From positions 1 through 16,745 of the forward strand of contig JANQGB010001005.1 in the NCBI GenBank assembly GCA_028277545.1: a stretch of 16,745 nt of DNA, read 5' to 3'. The DNA is from Phycisphaerae bacterium (lineage in GTDB: Bacteria; Planctomycetota; Phycisphaerae; UBA1845). Of this stretch, positions 1 through 7,883 are shown one piece after another (within the stretch, counting starts at the first letter, position 1; every line of letters begins with the position of its first letter). The notes under the pieces were generated by a model. The model made no database searches and had not been told where the DNA came from. It was given only the letters and a program-made list of their open reading frames with translations. The position numbers and the translations under genes were made by a program.

Positions 1-1
1 G

Positions 2-2008
2 CGGCGGCACGATCGCCAGATCGCTGATAACAGCTCCTTCTCCAGTCGTTCTTGCGAAGAGGACTATGAACTTGTCGGGCAGTGGGGCGGTGCCAGCTAT
101 GCGGTGGCCGTCGATGGCGACCTCGCGTATATCGGAATAGGTCCCCGACTGATGGTGCTTGACATATCCGAGCCGTCCGCACCTGCGCTTGTCGGGCAGA
201 GTGCTCTGCTGCAGTGGCTAGTGGCGGACGTGGCTGTGGTGGGTGACTACGTCCTGGCGACGCACGGCAGCGCAGGTTTGCAGGTGTACGACGTTCAGGA
301 CCCGACTACGCCGGTCTGGGCCGGTGGGTACGACACAAGTGGCTCCGCCTTGGGTCTGGCTGTCGCTGGGGATCATGCCTTCGTGGCGGTTTCCGGCGAC
401 GGGGTGCAGGTCTTCGACATCGGCAGCCCCACCGAGCCTGCCCTCGTCGGAGTGTACGGGGATTGCGCCAATCCCCGTGACGTAGCCGTCGCGGGCGATT
501 ATGCCTACGTGCTCTGTGACCATCACGGTATGCGGATTCTCGATATATCCGAGCCGGCCGCGCCGTCTTCGGTAAGCGACTACGACCCGGGACAAAGCAC
601 GTCAAGTGTGACTGGATCCGGTGATCACGCGTATCTGGTGGGTACCGATCTCGGGCTACAGGTGGTCGACGTCGCAGACCCCTTGGCCCCCTTTTGGGCT
701 GGTGAGTGTGAGACCGTCGCGTATGCCCGTGATGTGACGATCGCGGGTGGCTACGCTTACGTGGCAGATGACTGGGCCGGCCTGCAAGTATTCGACATCG
801 CGGACCCCACCACACCGTCATGGGTAGGTGGCGTGAACACCAGTGGCTCAGCTTTGGGCGTTGTGGTTTCGGGGGAGTATGCCTTCGTTGCTGACTACAG
901 CGCGGGCCTGCAAGTGATAAAGATCACTGAGCCCTCCTCGCCGGTGTGCGTGGGTGGATACGAAACAGGCGGGGCGGCCCTGCGCGTGGACGTTTTGGGG
1001 GATACCGCCTACGTGGGCGCGGAGGATGTTGGCTTCCGAACGGTCAACATCTCGAATCCCGAGTCCCCGGTATGGCAAGGTGCGTACGACTTCGACAGCG
1101 CGAGCCGCGACGTGACCGTGGCAGGTGATCACGCATATATCGCCGATCCGGCTGGCGGGTTGCAGATTCTGAATGTCTCGGATCCTAGCGCCCCGGCCTT
1201 GGAGAGCCGCGTAACCACCAGCGGCTATCCCTTAAGTGTGACGGTTGCGGGCACTCACGCCTACCTCGGTGCCTTCGGCTGTGGCCTTCAGATCATCAAC
1301 GTGGCGGACACCGGCTCGCCATTCTGGGAAGGCGGATACGATAGCGTAATGCTTGCTTGGGATGTGGCCGTCGCGGGCGATCGAGCCTACGTCGCCGATC
1401 GCTACGACGGTCTTAAGATAATCGACGTCTCCGATCCAGCAGCACCGTTCTGGCTCGGCAGTTACAGTCCTGGCGGCGGATTAATGGGTGTGGCGGTTGC
1501 GGGAGACTATGCTTACGTGGGTGGCTACTTCCTGATGGTCATAAACGTCGAGAATCCCGCTGCACCGTTCAAGGAGGCTATAACACACACGGGCGGCTGG
1601 GTGATGGACGTGTTGATCTCGGGGAACCAGGCCTACCTGGCTGCTGGCGGCCGCGGATTGCAGGTATTCGACATCTCAGAACCTTCTGCGCCGCTTGCCG
1701 TCGGCGAGTATGACACGCCTGGAACAGCGCATGGCGTGGCCGTTGCCGGGGATTACGTCTATGTGGCCGATGGGGGCGGTGGGCTGGTTATTCTGCGCCG
1801 TATTCCTCAGCCGCCTGCTGGCTCGCCGGACATGGACAAAGATGGCGACGTCGATCTCGACGACTTCGGTCTGTTCGCCGCCTGCCTGTCCGGGCCGGTC
1901 GCGCCATACGCCGACGACTGCGGCCAGGCCAACCTGCACGCAGACTGGCATGTTGATCTCGAGGACTATGCCGTGTTCCAGCGGGCCTTCACCGGCCCGA
2001 GTGACTAA
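2..2008 (+). CDS. LVIVD-repeat beta-propeller surface protein with dockerin-like C-terminus (5' partial)
   Basis: The frame is open to the left edge of the window, so the true start and any signal peptide lie upstream; a GTG at 104 is internal to the first repeat and is not a credible start. The protein is built of 14 LVIVD-type repeats of about 42 residues with the pattern VAVAGDYAYVAD..GLQVIDVSDP..P. Each repeat is expected to be one four-stranded propeller blade. The last repeat lacks its final 'LVGxYDT' strand, while the residues before the first repeat read YELVGQWGG, which would supply it. This suggests that the propeller is complete and that only the N-terminus is missing. After the propeller comes a short PQPPAGSP linker and a dockerin-like pair: DMDKDGDVDLDDFGLF keeps the Ca-binding aspartates, while the second loop (ANLHADWHVDLEDY) is degenerate. 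The role is inferred as an exported or surface-attached binding protein; no ligand or enzyme motif is visible. Stop is TAA at 2006-2008. Confidence 0.85.
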   Translation, partial: RRHDRQIADNSSFSSRSCEEDYELVGQWGGASYAVAVDGDLAYIGIGPRLMVLDISEPSAPALVGQSALLQWLVADVAVVGDYVLATHGSAGLQVYDVQDPTTPVWAGGYDTSGSALGLAVAGDHAFVAVSGDGVQVFDIGSPTEPALVGVYGDCANPRDVAVAGDYAYVLCDHHGMRILDISEPAAPSSVSDYDPGQSTSSVTGSGDHAYLVGTDLGLQVVDVADPLAPFWAGECETVAYARDVTIAGGYAYVADDWAGLQVFDIADPTTPSWVGGVNTSGSALGVVVSGEYAFVADYSAGLQVIKITEPSSPVCVGGYETGGAALRVDVLGDTAYVGAEDVGFRTVNISNPESPVWQGAYDFDSASRDVTVAGDHAYIADPAGGLQILNVSDPSAPALESRVTTSGYPLSVTVAGTHAYLGAFGCGLQIINVADTGSPFWEGGYDSVMLAWDVAVAGDRAYVADRYDGLKIIDVSDPAAPFWLGSYSPGGGLMGVAVAGDYAYVGGYFLMVINVENPAAPFKEAITHTGGWVMDVLISGNQAYLAAGGRGLQVFDISEPSAPLAVGEYDTPGTAHGVAVAGDYVYVADGGGGLVILRRIPQPPAGSPDMDKDGDVDLDDFGLFAACLSGPVAPYADDCGQANLHADWHVDLEDYAVFQRAFTGPSD

Positions 2009-2025
2009 CAGTACTGCGCAAGAGT

Positions 2026-2094
2026 CTTCGTACCGCAGGCTTCCAGCCTGCAGAATTGCGATACCGATGCAGGCAAAATGCCTGCGGTACGAAG
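2026..2094. repeat. Palindromic element, two nested hairpins inside 15-bp perfect inverted repeats
   Basis: The outer arms CTTCGTACCGCAGGC (2026-2040) and GCCTGCGGTACGAAG (2080-2094) are perfect reverse complements. Each arm also has its own inner partner: GCAGGC-ttcca-GCCTGC at 2035-2051 and GCAGGC-aaaat-GCCTGC at 2069-2085. The element could therefore fold as one long stem or as two hairpins. It starts 18 bases after the stop codon of the LVIVD gene, so it may also act in 3'-end formation. The inner core matches the repeat at 11962-12060. Confidence 0.85.
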
Positions 2095-2290
2095 GAGTGA
2101 CGCCTTTGCGCTGTAATGTCAACGCCGGTTCTTCTTGCATCGCATCGACGAGAAAGCTTGATTGCCTGAGATGGCGTCCTGCACGGATGGACTGGGGACC
2201 GTCGCAGAACAGAACCCGGTGCGGTGTCTCCGAGTTTCCGGCTTTCTCAATCGACGCGTTCAGGCTGCGTCGTCGACATTCGAGCGACCG

Positions 2291-2308
2291 CGCGAACTGA
2301 AGTTCGCG
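2291..2308. repeat. Perfect 8-bp palindromic hairpin (CGCGAACT/AGTTCGCG)
   Basis: CGCGAACT (2291-2298), a two-base spacer, then AGTTCGCG (2301-2308) are perfect reverse complements. A further CGAGC (2281-2285) and GCTCG (2309-2313) could extend the stem past a five-base bulge. The loop is too small for the innermost pairs to form in RNA, and there is no T-tract, so it looks more like a repeat-family element than a terminator. Confidence 0.6.
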
Positions 2309-2408
2309 GCTCGTAAAGGTCCAGCAGTTTTGGGGCGCCATACTGGCCGCAAGTCTCACCCGTATTTGTCCACATTCTGCCGGAGAACGTCACGACCGGC
2401 TGACTGCA

Positions 2409-2496
2409 GTCCTGGCGCCTGGGCATGTTCACAAGGCGACCAGGTCATAGACTACCGTCCTGGCGCCTGGCATGTTCACAAGGCGGCCAAATCATA
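2409..2496. repeat. Two-copy tandem direct repeat, 48-bp period, with internal inverted arms
   Basis: Copy one (2409-2449) and copy two (2457-2496) share GTCCTGGCGCCTGG, then CATGTTCACAAGGCG, and end in TCATA. They differ by a one-base indel and a few substitutions. Within copy one, CCTGGCGCC and GGCGACCAGG are near reverse complements around a loop, so each unit is itself a potential hairpin. No coding explanation is apparent. Confidence 0.8.
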
Positions 2497-2699
2497 ATCG
2501 ACGCGAGGGCACGCGATCCGCTATCACGGTGGGAATCCGCTTGCCTGCTGCATCGTGAAACGCGACAATCAGGTCTGAAATTCGCTATTCGACTTTAGTC
2601 TGTTCGTCAGTGGACTGCGCATTAAACGCGCCGGACGGCGCTGGTGGGATGCAGATGCTCTGCTGCCGTTGCGGCCAGTCCGGCTGAAGGGACGAAACG

Positions 2700-5603
2700 A
2701 TGACACCCGAGCAGTACGAACGTGTACGCGAGATATTCCTGGCGGTCCGCGACAAGGGTGCTGGAGAACGAACTTCCTACCTCGACGAGGCCTGCGGTCC
2801 GGACGAAGTGGTTCGTCGTGAGGTGGAGTCGCTGCTGGCCAGTGACGAGAGGGCCGAGACATTCCTGAGAACGCCGGTGCTGGGCACCGGCTTCGCCGTT
2901 GATGATCCGCAGAGGTTGGCGCAGGGTGAGGCTGGGGCACCCTCCGGGGGTCGGCAAGAGGGCGGGGCCGCGGCGGGCCCGGCGACGTCACCGCCCGAGC
3001 GCCTGGGGCAGTACAAGATCCTCGGCGTGCTTGGAGAGGGCGGCATGGGCGTCGTCTATCGTGCCGAACAGGACCGCCCTCGCCGGACGGTCGCCCTCAA
3101 GGTGATCAAGCCGGGCATCGAGTCGCCTGAGACGCTGAAGCGCTTCGAACAGGAAGGCCAAGTGCTCGGCCGGCTGCAGCATCCCGGTATCGCCCAGGTT
3201 TTCGAGGCGGGCACCACCGACTCCGGGCACGGGCCGCAGCCGTTCTTCGCCATGGAACTGGTGCGGGGCAAGCTGCTCCTCGAACACGTCAGGGATCACC
3301 GGCTGGGTATCGAGGCCCGGCTTGAACTGGTCGCCAAAGTGTGTGAGGCGGTCCACCATGCCCATCAGAAGGGCGTGATTCACCGAGACCTGAAGCCTGG
3401 CAACATCCTGGTCGACGCCTCGGGCCAGCCAAAGGTCCTCGATTTTGGCGTGGCCCGGGCCACCGACGCCGACGTCCGAGCGGTGACCCTCCAGACCGCC
3501 GTTGGCCAGTTGGTGGGCACGCTGGCCTACATGAGTCCGGAGCAGGTCGAGGGCGATCCGCACGATCTCGACACGCGATCGGATGTCTACTCCCTAGGCG
3601 CCATCTGTTACGAACTGCTGACCGGCCGGATTCCCATTGACGTGAGGACCAAGAGCGTTCCGCAAGCCGCCCGGGCCATCGTCGAGGATGAGCCGACGCA
3701 ACTGTGCTCGATAAACCGCACCTTTCGCGGCGACGTCGAGACCATTGTTGCCAAGGCACTGGAGAAGGATCGCAATCATCGCTACCAGTCGGCGTCGGAC
3801 TTTGCAGACGACATCCGGCGGTACTTGTCGCATCAACCGATCGCTGCCCGCCCGGCCACCACCGTCTATCAACTGCGCAAGTTCGCCCGGCGCAATCGAC
3901 CGTTGGTGGTCGGCGTCGTGGGGATCTTCTTCGCCCTGGCGGCCGGCACGGTGGTTAGCGCGATGCTGGCCAGCCGGGCGCTCGCCGCGGAGGAACTGGC
4001 GCGTCAACGGCTGGATGAGGCCGAGGATGCCCGCGATCTGGCAGAGCAGCGACAGGCCGCTGCGCTGACCGAGACAGCCCGGGCCACCGCGGTCAACGAC
4101 TTCCTGCTTCGTATGCTGGGGCACGTCAGCCCCGAAGTGGCCATGGGCCGCGACGTCTCGCTGCTGCGGACCGTACTGGACGCCGCAGCGACCGACATCA
4201 AGACCGACCTGGCGAAGTACCCGGAGGTGCGGGCCAGCCTTCACGACATCATCGGCAGTGTCTACCGGAACATCAGTGTCTACCAGGAGGCGGAGAGGCA
4301 CCTGGCGGCCGCCTACGCGCTGCGCCTGGAGCATCTGGGAGAGGAGCACGCTGACACGTTGGCTACTCTGCGCGGGCTGGCTCAGGCCGTGTGGGACCAG
4401 GGCGATCTGGCCGAGGCGGAACAGATGTACGACGACGTGGTCGCAAGGTCCGCAGCCACACTGGGCGATACGCATCGCGCTACCCTCATGGCACGCTATA
4501 GCCGCATTGGTGTGATCAAGGACAGCGGACGCGTGGACCAGGCCGAAGAGGAACTCCGCGAGGTGGTGACGGCCATGCAGCAGCACCTCGACAAGCAGGA
4601 CGACGCCCTCCTGAATGCCACGAACGGGCTGGCCATGATGTCGTTCGACCGTGAGCGGTTTGAGGGGGCGGAGCGGCTGCTCCGTGCGGTCGTGGCAGGC
4701 TGGACCGAGGCCCACGGACCTCGCCACCCCAAACGCATGCGGGCGCTGCGCAACCTGGCCGTGGTCGTGCAGGGCAGCGGCCAACTCGAGGAAGCGGTTT
4801 CGTTGTTGCACGAGTTGCTCGACCTCCACATCGAGGTCTTCGGCGAAGATCACCACGACACCATACAGAGCAGAATCAACCTGGCCAGCGTGCTTCGAGA
4901 GCACGGCCAACTGCAGGCGTCCGAGCAATTCGCCACCGGGGCTCTCGAACAGGCGACTCGTGTGCTGGGCCCGGAGCACCCGGATACTGCCAAGGTGACG
5001 CTCCACCTTGGCATCGTATTGCGCATGCAAGACAAGCTGGACGAAGCCAGGCCACATCTGGAGAACAGCGTTGCACTGAATCAGGCGCTGTACGGCGCCG
5101 AGGACTCGCGGACGCTCAACGCGCTGTCCAGCCTGGCCGGGCTCCTCTATGAGCAGCGCGACCTGGAAGAGGCCGAGAGTATCATGCGCCGTGTGGTGGC
5201 CGGCTTACGTGCAGCCCGCGGCGAAAGCAACTTCTCGACCTTGGCGGCCAGGAACAACCTCGGAGCGCTGCTCATTGAGCGTGGCAAACTCGACGAAGCG
5301 GCGGAGACCCTGAAGGAGGTGATTGAGCTGGTTGATCAGTCCGCTCCGCCCGGCCACTGGTTCAGGTGGACCACGCGTGCTTCCTACGGCGATTGCTTGA
5401 CTGCCATGGAGCGGTTCGATGATGCGGAACGCGAGCTGCTCGAAGCTTTCAACAAGCTGAATGAGTCCATGGGCCGCCAGCACCATCGTACCCGTGGTGC
5501 CGCCACGAAACTCGTTAACCTGTACAAGGCCTGGGGACGCCCGGAACGGGCGGCCATGTACGCCGACCCGTCCACTACTCAGCCGGTGGGCTCGGCACCG
5601 TAG
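2700..5603 (+). CDS. Transmembrane Ser/Thr protein kinase with TPR tail
   Basis: This 967-residue protein is a eukaryotic-like Ser/Thr kinase. The start ATG follows GAAGGGA with 7 bases of spacing. Residues 1-60 (beginning MTPEQYERVREIFLAV) form the short helical N-terminal region often seen in planctomycete kinases, followed by a Gly/Ala-rich linker. The kinase domain spans about 105-375: glycine loop GEGGMG (112-117), ATP lysine K134 (VALK), catalytic HRD at 228-230 with DLKPGN, DFG at 248-250, then GTLAYMSPEQ and SDVYSLG. All catalytic residues are present, so it should be active. A hydrophobic segment at about 402-424 is a single membrane span. It is followed by an Ala/Glu/Arg-rich, coiled-coil-like stretch and about 11 TPR units of roughly 42 residues (nephrocystin type) to about residue 945. 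The kinase should be cytoplasmic and the TPRs on the far side of the membrane, suggesting a receptor that reads protein partners there. Substrates are unknown. No sigma-factor gene sits immediately upstream. Confidence 0.95.
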   Translation: MTPEQYERVREIFLAVRDKGAGERTSYLDEACGPDEVVRREVESLLASDERAETFLRTPVLGTGFAVDDPQRLAQGEAGAPSGGRQEGGAAAGPATSPPERLGQYKILGVLGEGGMGVVYRAEQDRPRRTVALKVIKPGIESPETLKRFEQEGQVLGRLQHPGIAQVFEAGTTDSGHGPQPFFAMELVRGKLLLEHVRDHRLGIEARLELVAKVCEAVHHAHQKGVIHRDLKPGNILVDASGQPKVLDFGVARATDADVRAVTLQTAVGQLVGTLAYMSPEQVEGDPHDLDTRSDVYSLGAICYELLTGRIPIDVRTKSVPQAARAIVEDEPTQLCSINRTFRGDVETIVAKALEKDRNHRYQSASDFADDIRRYLSHQPIAARPATTVYQLRKFARRNRPLVVGVVGIFFALAAGTVVSAMLASRALAAEELARQRLDEAEDARDLAEQRQAAALTETARATAVNDFLLRMLGHVSPEVAMGRDVSLLRTVLDAAATDIKTDLAKYPEVRASLHDIIGSVYRNISVYQEAERHLAAAYALRLEHLGEEHADTLATLRGLAQAVWDQGDLAEAEQMYDDVVARSAATLGDTHRATLMARYSRIGVIKDSGRVDQAEEELREVVTAMQQHLDKQDDALLNATNGLAMMSFDRERFEGAERLLRAVVAGWTEAHGPRHPKRMRALRNLAVVVQGSGQLEEAVSLLHELLDLHIEVFGEDHHDTIQSRINLASVLREHGQLQASEQFATGALEQATRVLGPEHPDTAKVTLHLGIVLRMQDKLDEARPHLENSVALNQALYGAEDSRTLNALSSLAGLLYEQRDLEEAESIMRRVVAGLRAARGESNFSTLAARNNLGALLIERGKLDEAAETLKEVIELVDQSAPPGHWFRWTTRASYGDCLTAMERFDDAERELLEAFNKLNESMGRQHHRTRGAATKLVNLYKAWGRPERAAMYADPSTTQPVGSAP

Positions 5604-5686
5604 CCGCAGCTCCACTTGACCAGTTGATCGACTTGACCCACGTGATGTCGCCGGCGCGTGATGACAAGCGAGAAGGAGCGAACAGA

Positions 5687-5719
5687 CGGGGCGGCGGCCC
5701 GTCACAGCCCGCCGTCCCG
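5687..5719 (+). terminator. Hairpin between convergent genes, candidate 3'-end structure of the kinase mRNA
   Basis: CGGGGCGGCGG (5687-5697) pairs with CCGCCGTCCCG (5709-5719) as an 11-bp stem with an 11-base loop. The one non-Watson-Crick position is G.U in the plus transcript and C.A in the minus transcript, so the fold favours the kinase mRNA. It lies 84 bases past the kinase stop codon. There is no T-tract after it, so it may be a stabilising or Rho-assisted structure rather than a classical intrinsic terminator. Confidence 0.4.
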
Positions 5720-5795
5720 CACATGTCGTGCCGCCAGACGACACCGACGCCTCGCCAGCAATGATGTCAAGGGCGACTGGTCCGCGCCGCTGTTA

Positions 5796-7883
5796 TCACT
5801 CCTCCAGCGTACATTCGGCTGAGCAGCCGTCGCCGTCCTCGTTGTTGCCGTCGTCGCACTCCTCGTCGGGATCCAGGATGCCGTCACCGCAGAAGGGCTC
5901 GATGGTGCACTCGGCTGAGCAGCCGTCGCCGTCATCATTGTTGCCATCGTCGCACTCCTCTTCGGGATCCAGGGTGCCATCGCCACAGAAGGGCTCGATG
6001 AAGCACTCGGCTGAGCAGCCGTCGCCGTCATCGTTGTTGCCGTCGTCGCACTCTTCTTCGGGATCCAAAATGCCGTCGCCGCAGAAGGGCTCGATGAAGC
6101 ACTCGGCGGAGCAGCCGTCTCCGTCCTCGTTGTTGCCGTCGTCGCACTCCTCCTCGGGATCCAGAATGCCGTCGCCGCAGAAGGGCTCGATGAGGCACTC
6201 GGCGGAGCAGCCGTCTCCGTCTTCGTTGTTGCCGTCGTCGCATTCTTCGTGCGGGCCGAGCAGGCCATCGCCACAGAGATATTCATAGATGCATTCGGCT
6301 GAGCAGCCGTCGCCGTCTTCGTTGTTTCCGTCGTCGCATTCCTCGTCCGGGTCAAGCGTGCCGTCACCGCAGAGAGTCGGCTCAGGTGGTGGGTCGCCGG
6401 CCCCGCCGGTGTCCCCAGCGGCGCCGCCACCGCCACCACCGCCGGCCGGGGGCACGGTTGTCCCGGCGGCGTCCGATTCGTCTCCGGAGTCGTCTTCGTC
6501 GGACTCGGCCAATGCAGGCAGTTCGTCATCGACCGCTGCCTCCACGGCCACCGTCACCTGGTCCGTATCCCAGAGGCCGGAAGTCTGGTCAGTCACGGTA
6601 AGCTCGAACCGCAGCAGGGTGCGTAGCTGCACATCTGGCGCGATGAACGAGGGTCTGGCGGGGTCCGTGGTGTCCAGCGACACTTCGAGATCGGCTGGCT
6701 CGGTCTGGACCCAGGTGTAGGTTAACGCAGCGCCCGCCGGCCCAGTGCTGTGAGAACCGTCGAGTGTGGTTTCGGTGCCCGCGGTAACAACCTGGTAGTC
6801 GCCGGCATCCGCGACCGGTGGGGGCACGTAGTCTTCCGGTACCACTTCCACGTCCAGGTAGTCGTTCCCCGAGTGCCGGTCACCGTCGGGGTTCTCGGCG
6901 TAAACCAGGAGGTAGAACCGGAAGGTAACAGGCTGGTCGCCGATCTCCGGTGCCGTAAACGTGGCCACCGGAGTCTCAGCGCCATCCAGGCTCACCCTCG
7001 GCTCGCCGGACATGGGTACCTGTTGCCAGAGATAGCTGACCAGCGGCCCGCCGTCGAAGTCGTGACTGCCCGATGCATCCAGCGTCACCAGCTCACCCTC
7101 GGTGACGCTCTGGTCAGGGCCGGCGACTGCGGTCGGCCTGGCTGCCTCGATGGTCAAGTTGCGGCGCAGACCGGCGTAGTTATCGTGGTCGTCGGTGACG
7201 AGCAGGTGGAGTTGGTAGCGGAAGTCGCCCCTCAACTGTGGGGCGTGGACGGTGACTACCGCGGACTCCGGGTCATCCAGGACTATGTCCGGGATATCGT
7301 CGCGGCGCAGACCTGGCGACAGCGACGTCTTGGAGAGGACCTGCCAGCGAAAGGTCAAAGGGTCGCCTTCCGGATCACTGCTGGCCGAGGCGTCCAGCGT
7401 TATCATCGAGCCACCACGCTGAACCAGATACTCCAGATCCTCGATTCGGGCGATGGGCGGCTGGTTCTGTGGTTCTTCGCTCTCGGGGCAGGCCGTGTCG
7501 TCGCCAGAGAACTCGCCTCCGTCAAGCTCACACGTCGTCCTGTAGCGATGGTCTTCGCAGGTCCCGTCCGGAAGGACACACGCTCCCGTCGCAAAGTAGC
7601 CTTCGTAAGCAGGCAGCGAGCTAGACGTTGGCCAGGAGTCAAACGACTCGCAGCCACCCATGAGCAGCAGGCTGCCGGCCAACGCGGACAACACGCGGGA
7701 CACCGGTCGCCGCGCTGCGTGCGCGGAGCCACCGCCTGCGTGCCGGGGCGTAGATGGCAGAACGGCCCCTTCATCATGCATACGTCCACAGAAGCCGGTG
7801 CCTGCCGGCGGCGGCCACAGCAGGCTCCGGACGCCTGCTGTCGATCCGTGGTGAGAACCTGTCTGAGCCGAAGAAGCGTCCAT
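5796..7883 (-). CDS. Lipoprotein with three PKD/Ig-like domains and six Cys-rich (DUF4215/TIGR02232-type) repeats
   Basis: The start at 7883 is chosen for a strong ribosome site, GGGGAGGG, 5 bases upstream. The frame is open back to an ATG at 8099, and later starts at 7781 (ATG) and 7703 (GTG) are possible. A lipobox LLLMGGC after VSRVLSALAGS marks a lipoprotein signal peptide. From 7883 the region before the hydrophobic core is unusually long, whereas from 7703 it is textbook, so the start is unsettled. The mature protein has a short Cys-containing region, three PKD/Ig-like domains (motifs such as ITLDASASSDPEGDPLTFRW, VTLDASGSHDFDGG and TTLDGSHSTGP), a linker rich in acidic, Gly and Pro residues, then six 32-residue repeats of CGDGxLDPxEECDDGNN-DGDGCSAEC with four Cys each. 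It ends four residues after the last Cys. Function is inferred as a surface adhesion or binding protein anchored in a membrane; no enzyme motif is seen. Confidence 0.85.
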   Translation of the reverse strand: MDASSAQTGSHHGSTAGVRSLLWPPPAGTGFCGRMHDEGAVLPSTPRHAGGGSAHAARRPVSRVLSALAGSLLLMGGCESFDSWPTSSSLPAYEGYFATGACVLPDGTCEDHRYRTTCELDGGEFSGDDTACPESEEPQNQPPIARIEDLEYLVQRGGSMITLDASASSDPEGDPLTFRWQVLSKTSLSPGLRRDDIPDIVLDDPESAVVTVHAPQLRGDFRYQLHLLVTDDHDNYAGLRRNLTIEAARPTAVAGPDQSVTEGELVTLDASGSHDFDGGPLVSYLWQQVPMSGEPRVSLDGAETPVATFTAPEIGDQPVTFRFYLLVYAENPDGDRHSGNDYLDVEVVPEDYVPPPVADAGDYQVVTAGTETTLDGSHSTGPAGAALTYTWVQTEPADLEVSLDTTDPARPSFIAPDVQLRTLLRFELTVTDQTSGLWDTDQVTVAVEAAVDDELPALAESDEDDSGDESDAAGTTVPPAGGGGGGGAAGDTGGAGDPPPEPTLCGDGTLDPDEECDDGNNEDGDGCSAECIYEYLCGDGLLGPHEECDDGNNEDGDGCSAECLIEPFCGDGILDPEEECDDGNNEDGDGCSAECFIEPFCGDGILDPEEECDDGNNDDGDGCSAECFIEPFCGDGTLDPEEECDDGNNDDGDGCSAECTIEPFCGDGILDPDEECDDGNNEDGDGCSAECTLEE
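5799..6371 (-). repeat. Six tandem 96-bp units coding the Cys-rich repeats
   Basis: Six in-frame units of 96 bp (the last one 93 bp) encode CGDG...EECDDGNN[E/D]DGDGCSAEC. The GAGCAGCCGTC(G/T)CCGTC and TTGTTGCC(G/A)TCGTCGCA segments on the plus strand are almost constant, with scattered third-position changes. The protein is more conserved than the DNA between copies, which indicates selection on the repeat sequence; recent duplication or gene conversion may also contribute. Confidence 0.9.

Larger units (their letters stand above)
2009..2699. other. Gene-poor intergenic region with clustered palindromic and tandem repeats
   Basis: These 691 bases between the LVIVD gene and the kinase gene contain short open frames but none with a ribosome site, a recognisable domain or protein-like composition. 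The region holds a 69-bp paired palindromic element right after the upstream stop codon, a GCGAACT hairpin near 2291, a two-copy 48-bp tandem repeat near 2409, and a small GCGCC/GGCGC hairpin at 2628-2641 in the kinase leader. The kinase promoter must lie here, but I see no convincing -35/-10 pair. Confidence 0.6.

Noticed and set aside
1676..2497. Several frames of 60-227 codons across the end of the LVIVD gene and the following gap
   Set aside because: They overlap the LVIVD coding region in other frames or translate palindromic repeats; none has a protein-like composition.
3594..5057. 487-codon open frame on the minus strand opposite the kinase gene
   Set aside because: It is antisense to a gene with intact catalytic motifs, has no domain, and reads as His/Gln/Val-rich mirror sequence typical of GC-rich codon bias.
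5728..6720. Two plus-strand frames with HSAEQPSPSSLLPSSHSSSGS repeats
   Set aside because: They are antisense readings of the six Cys-rich repeat units; the periodicity comes from the real gene on the other strand.
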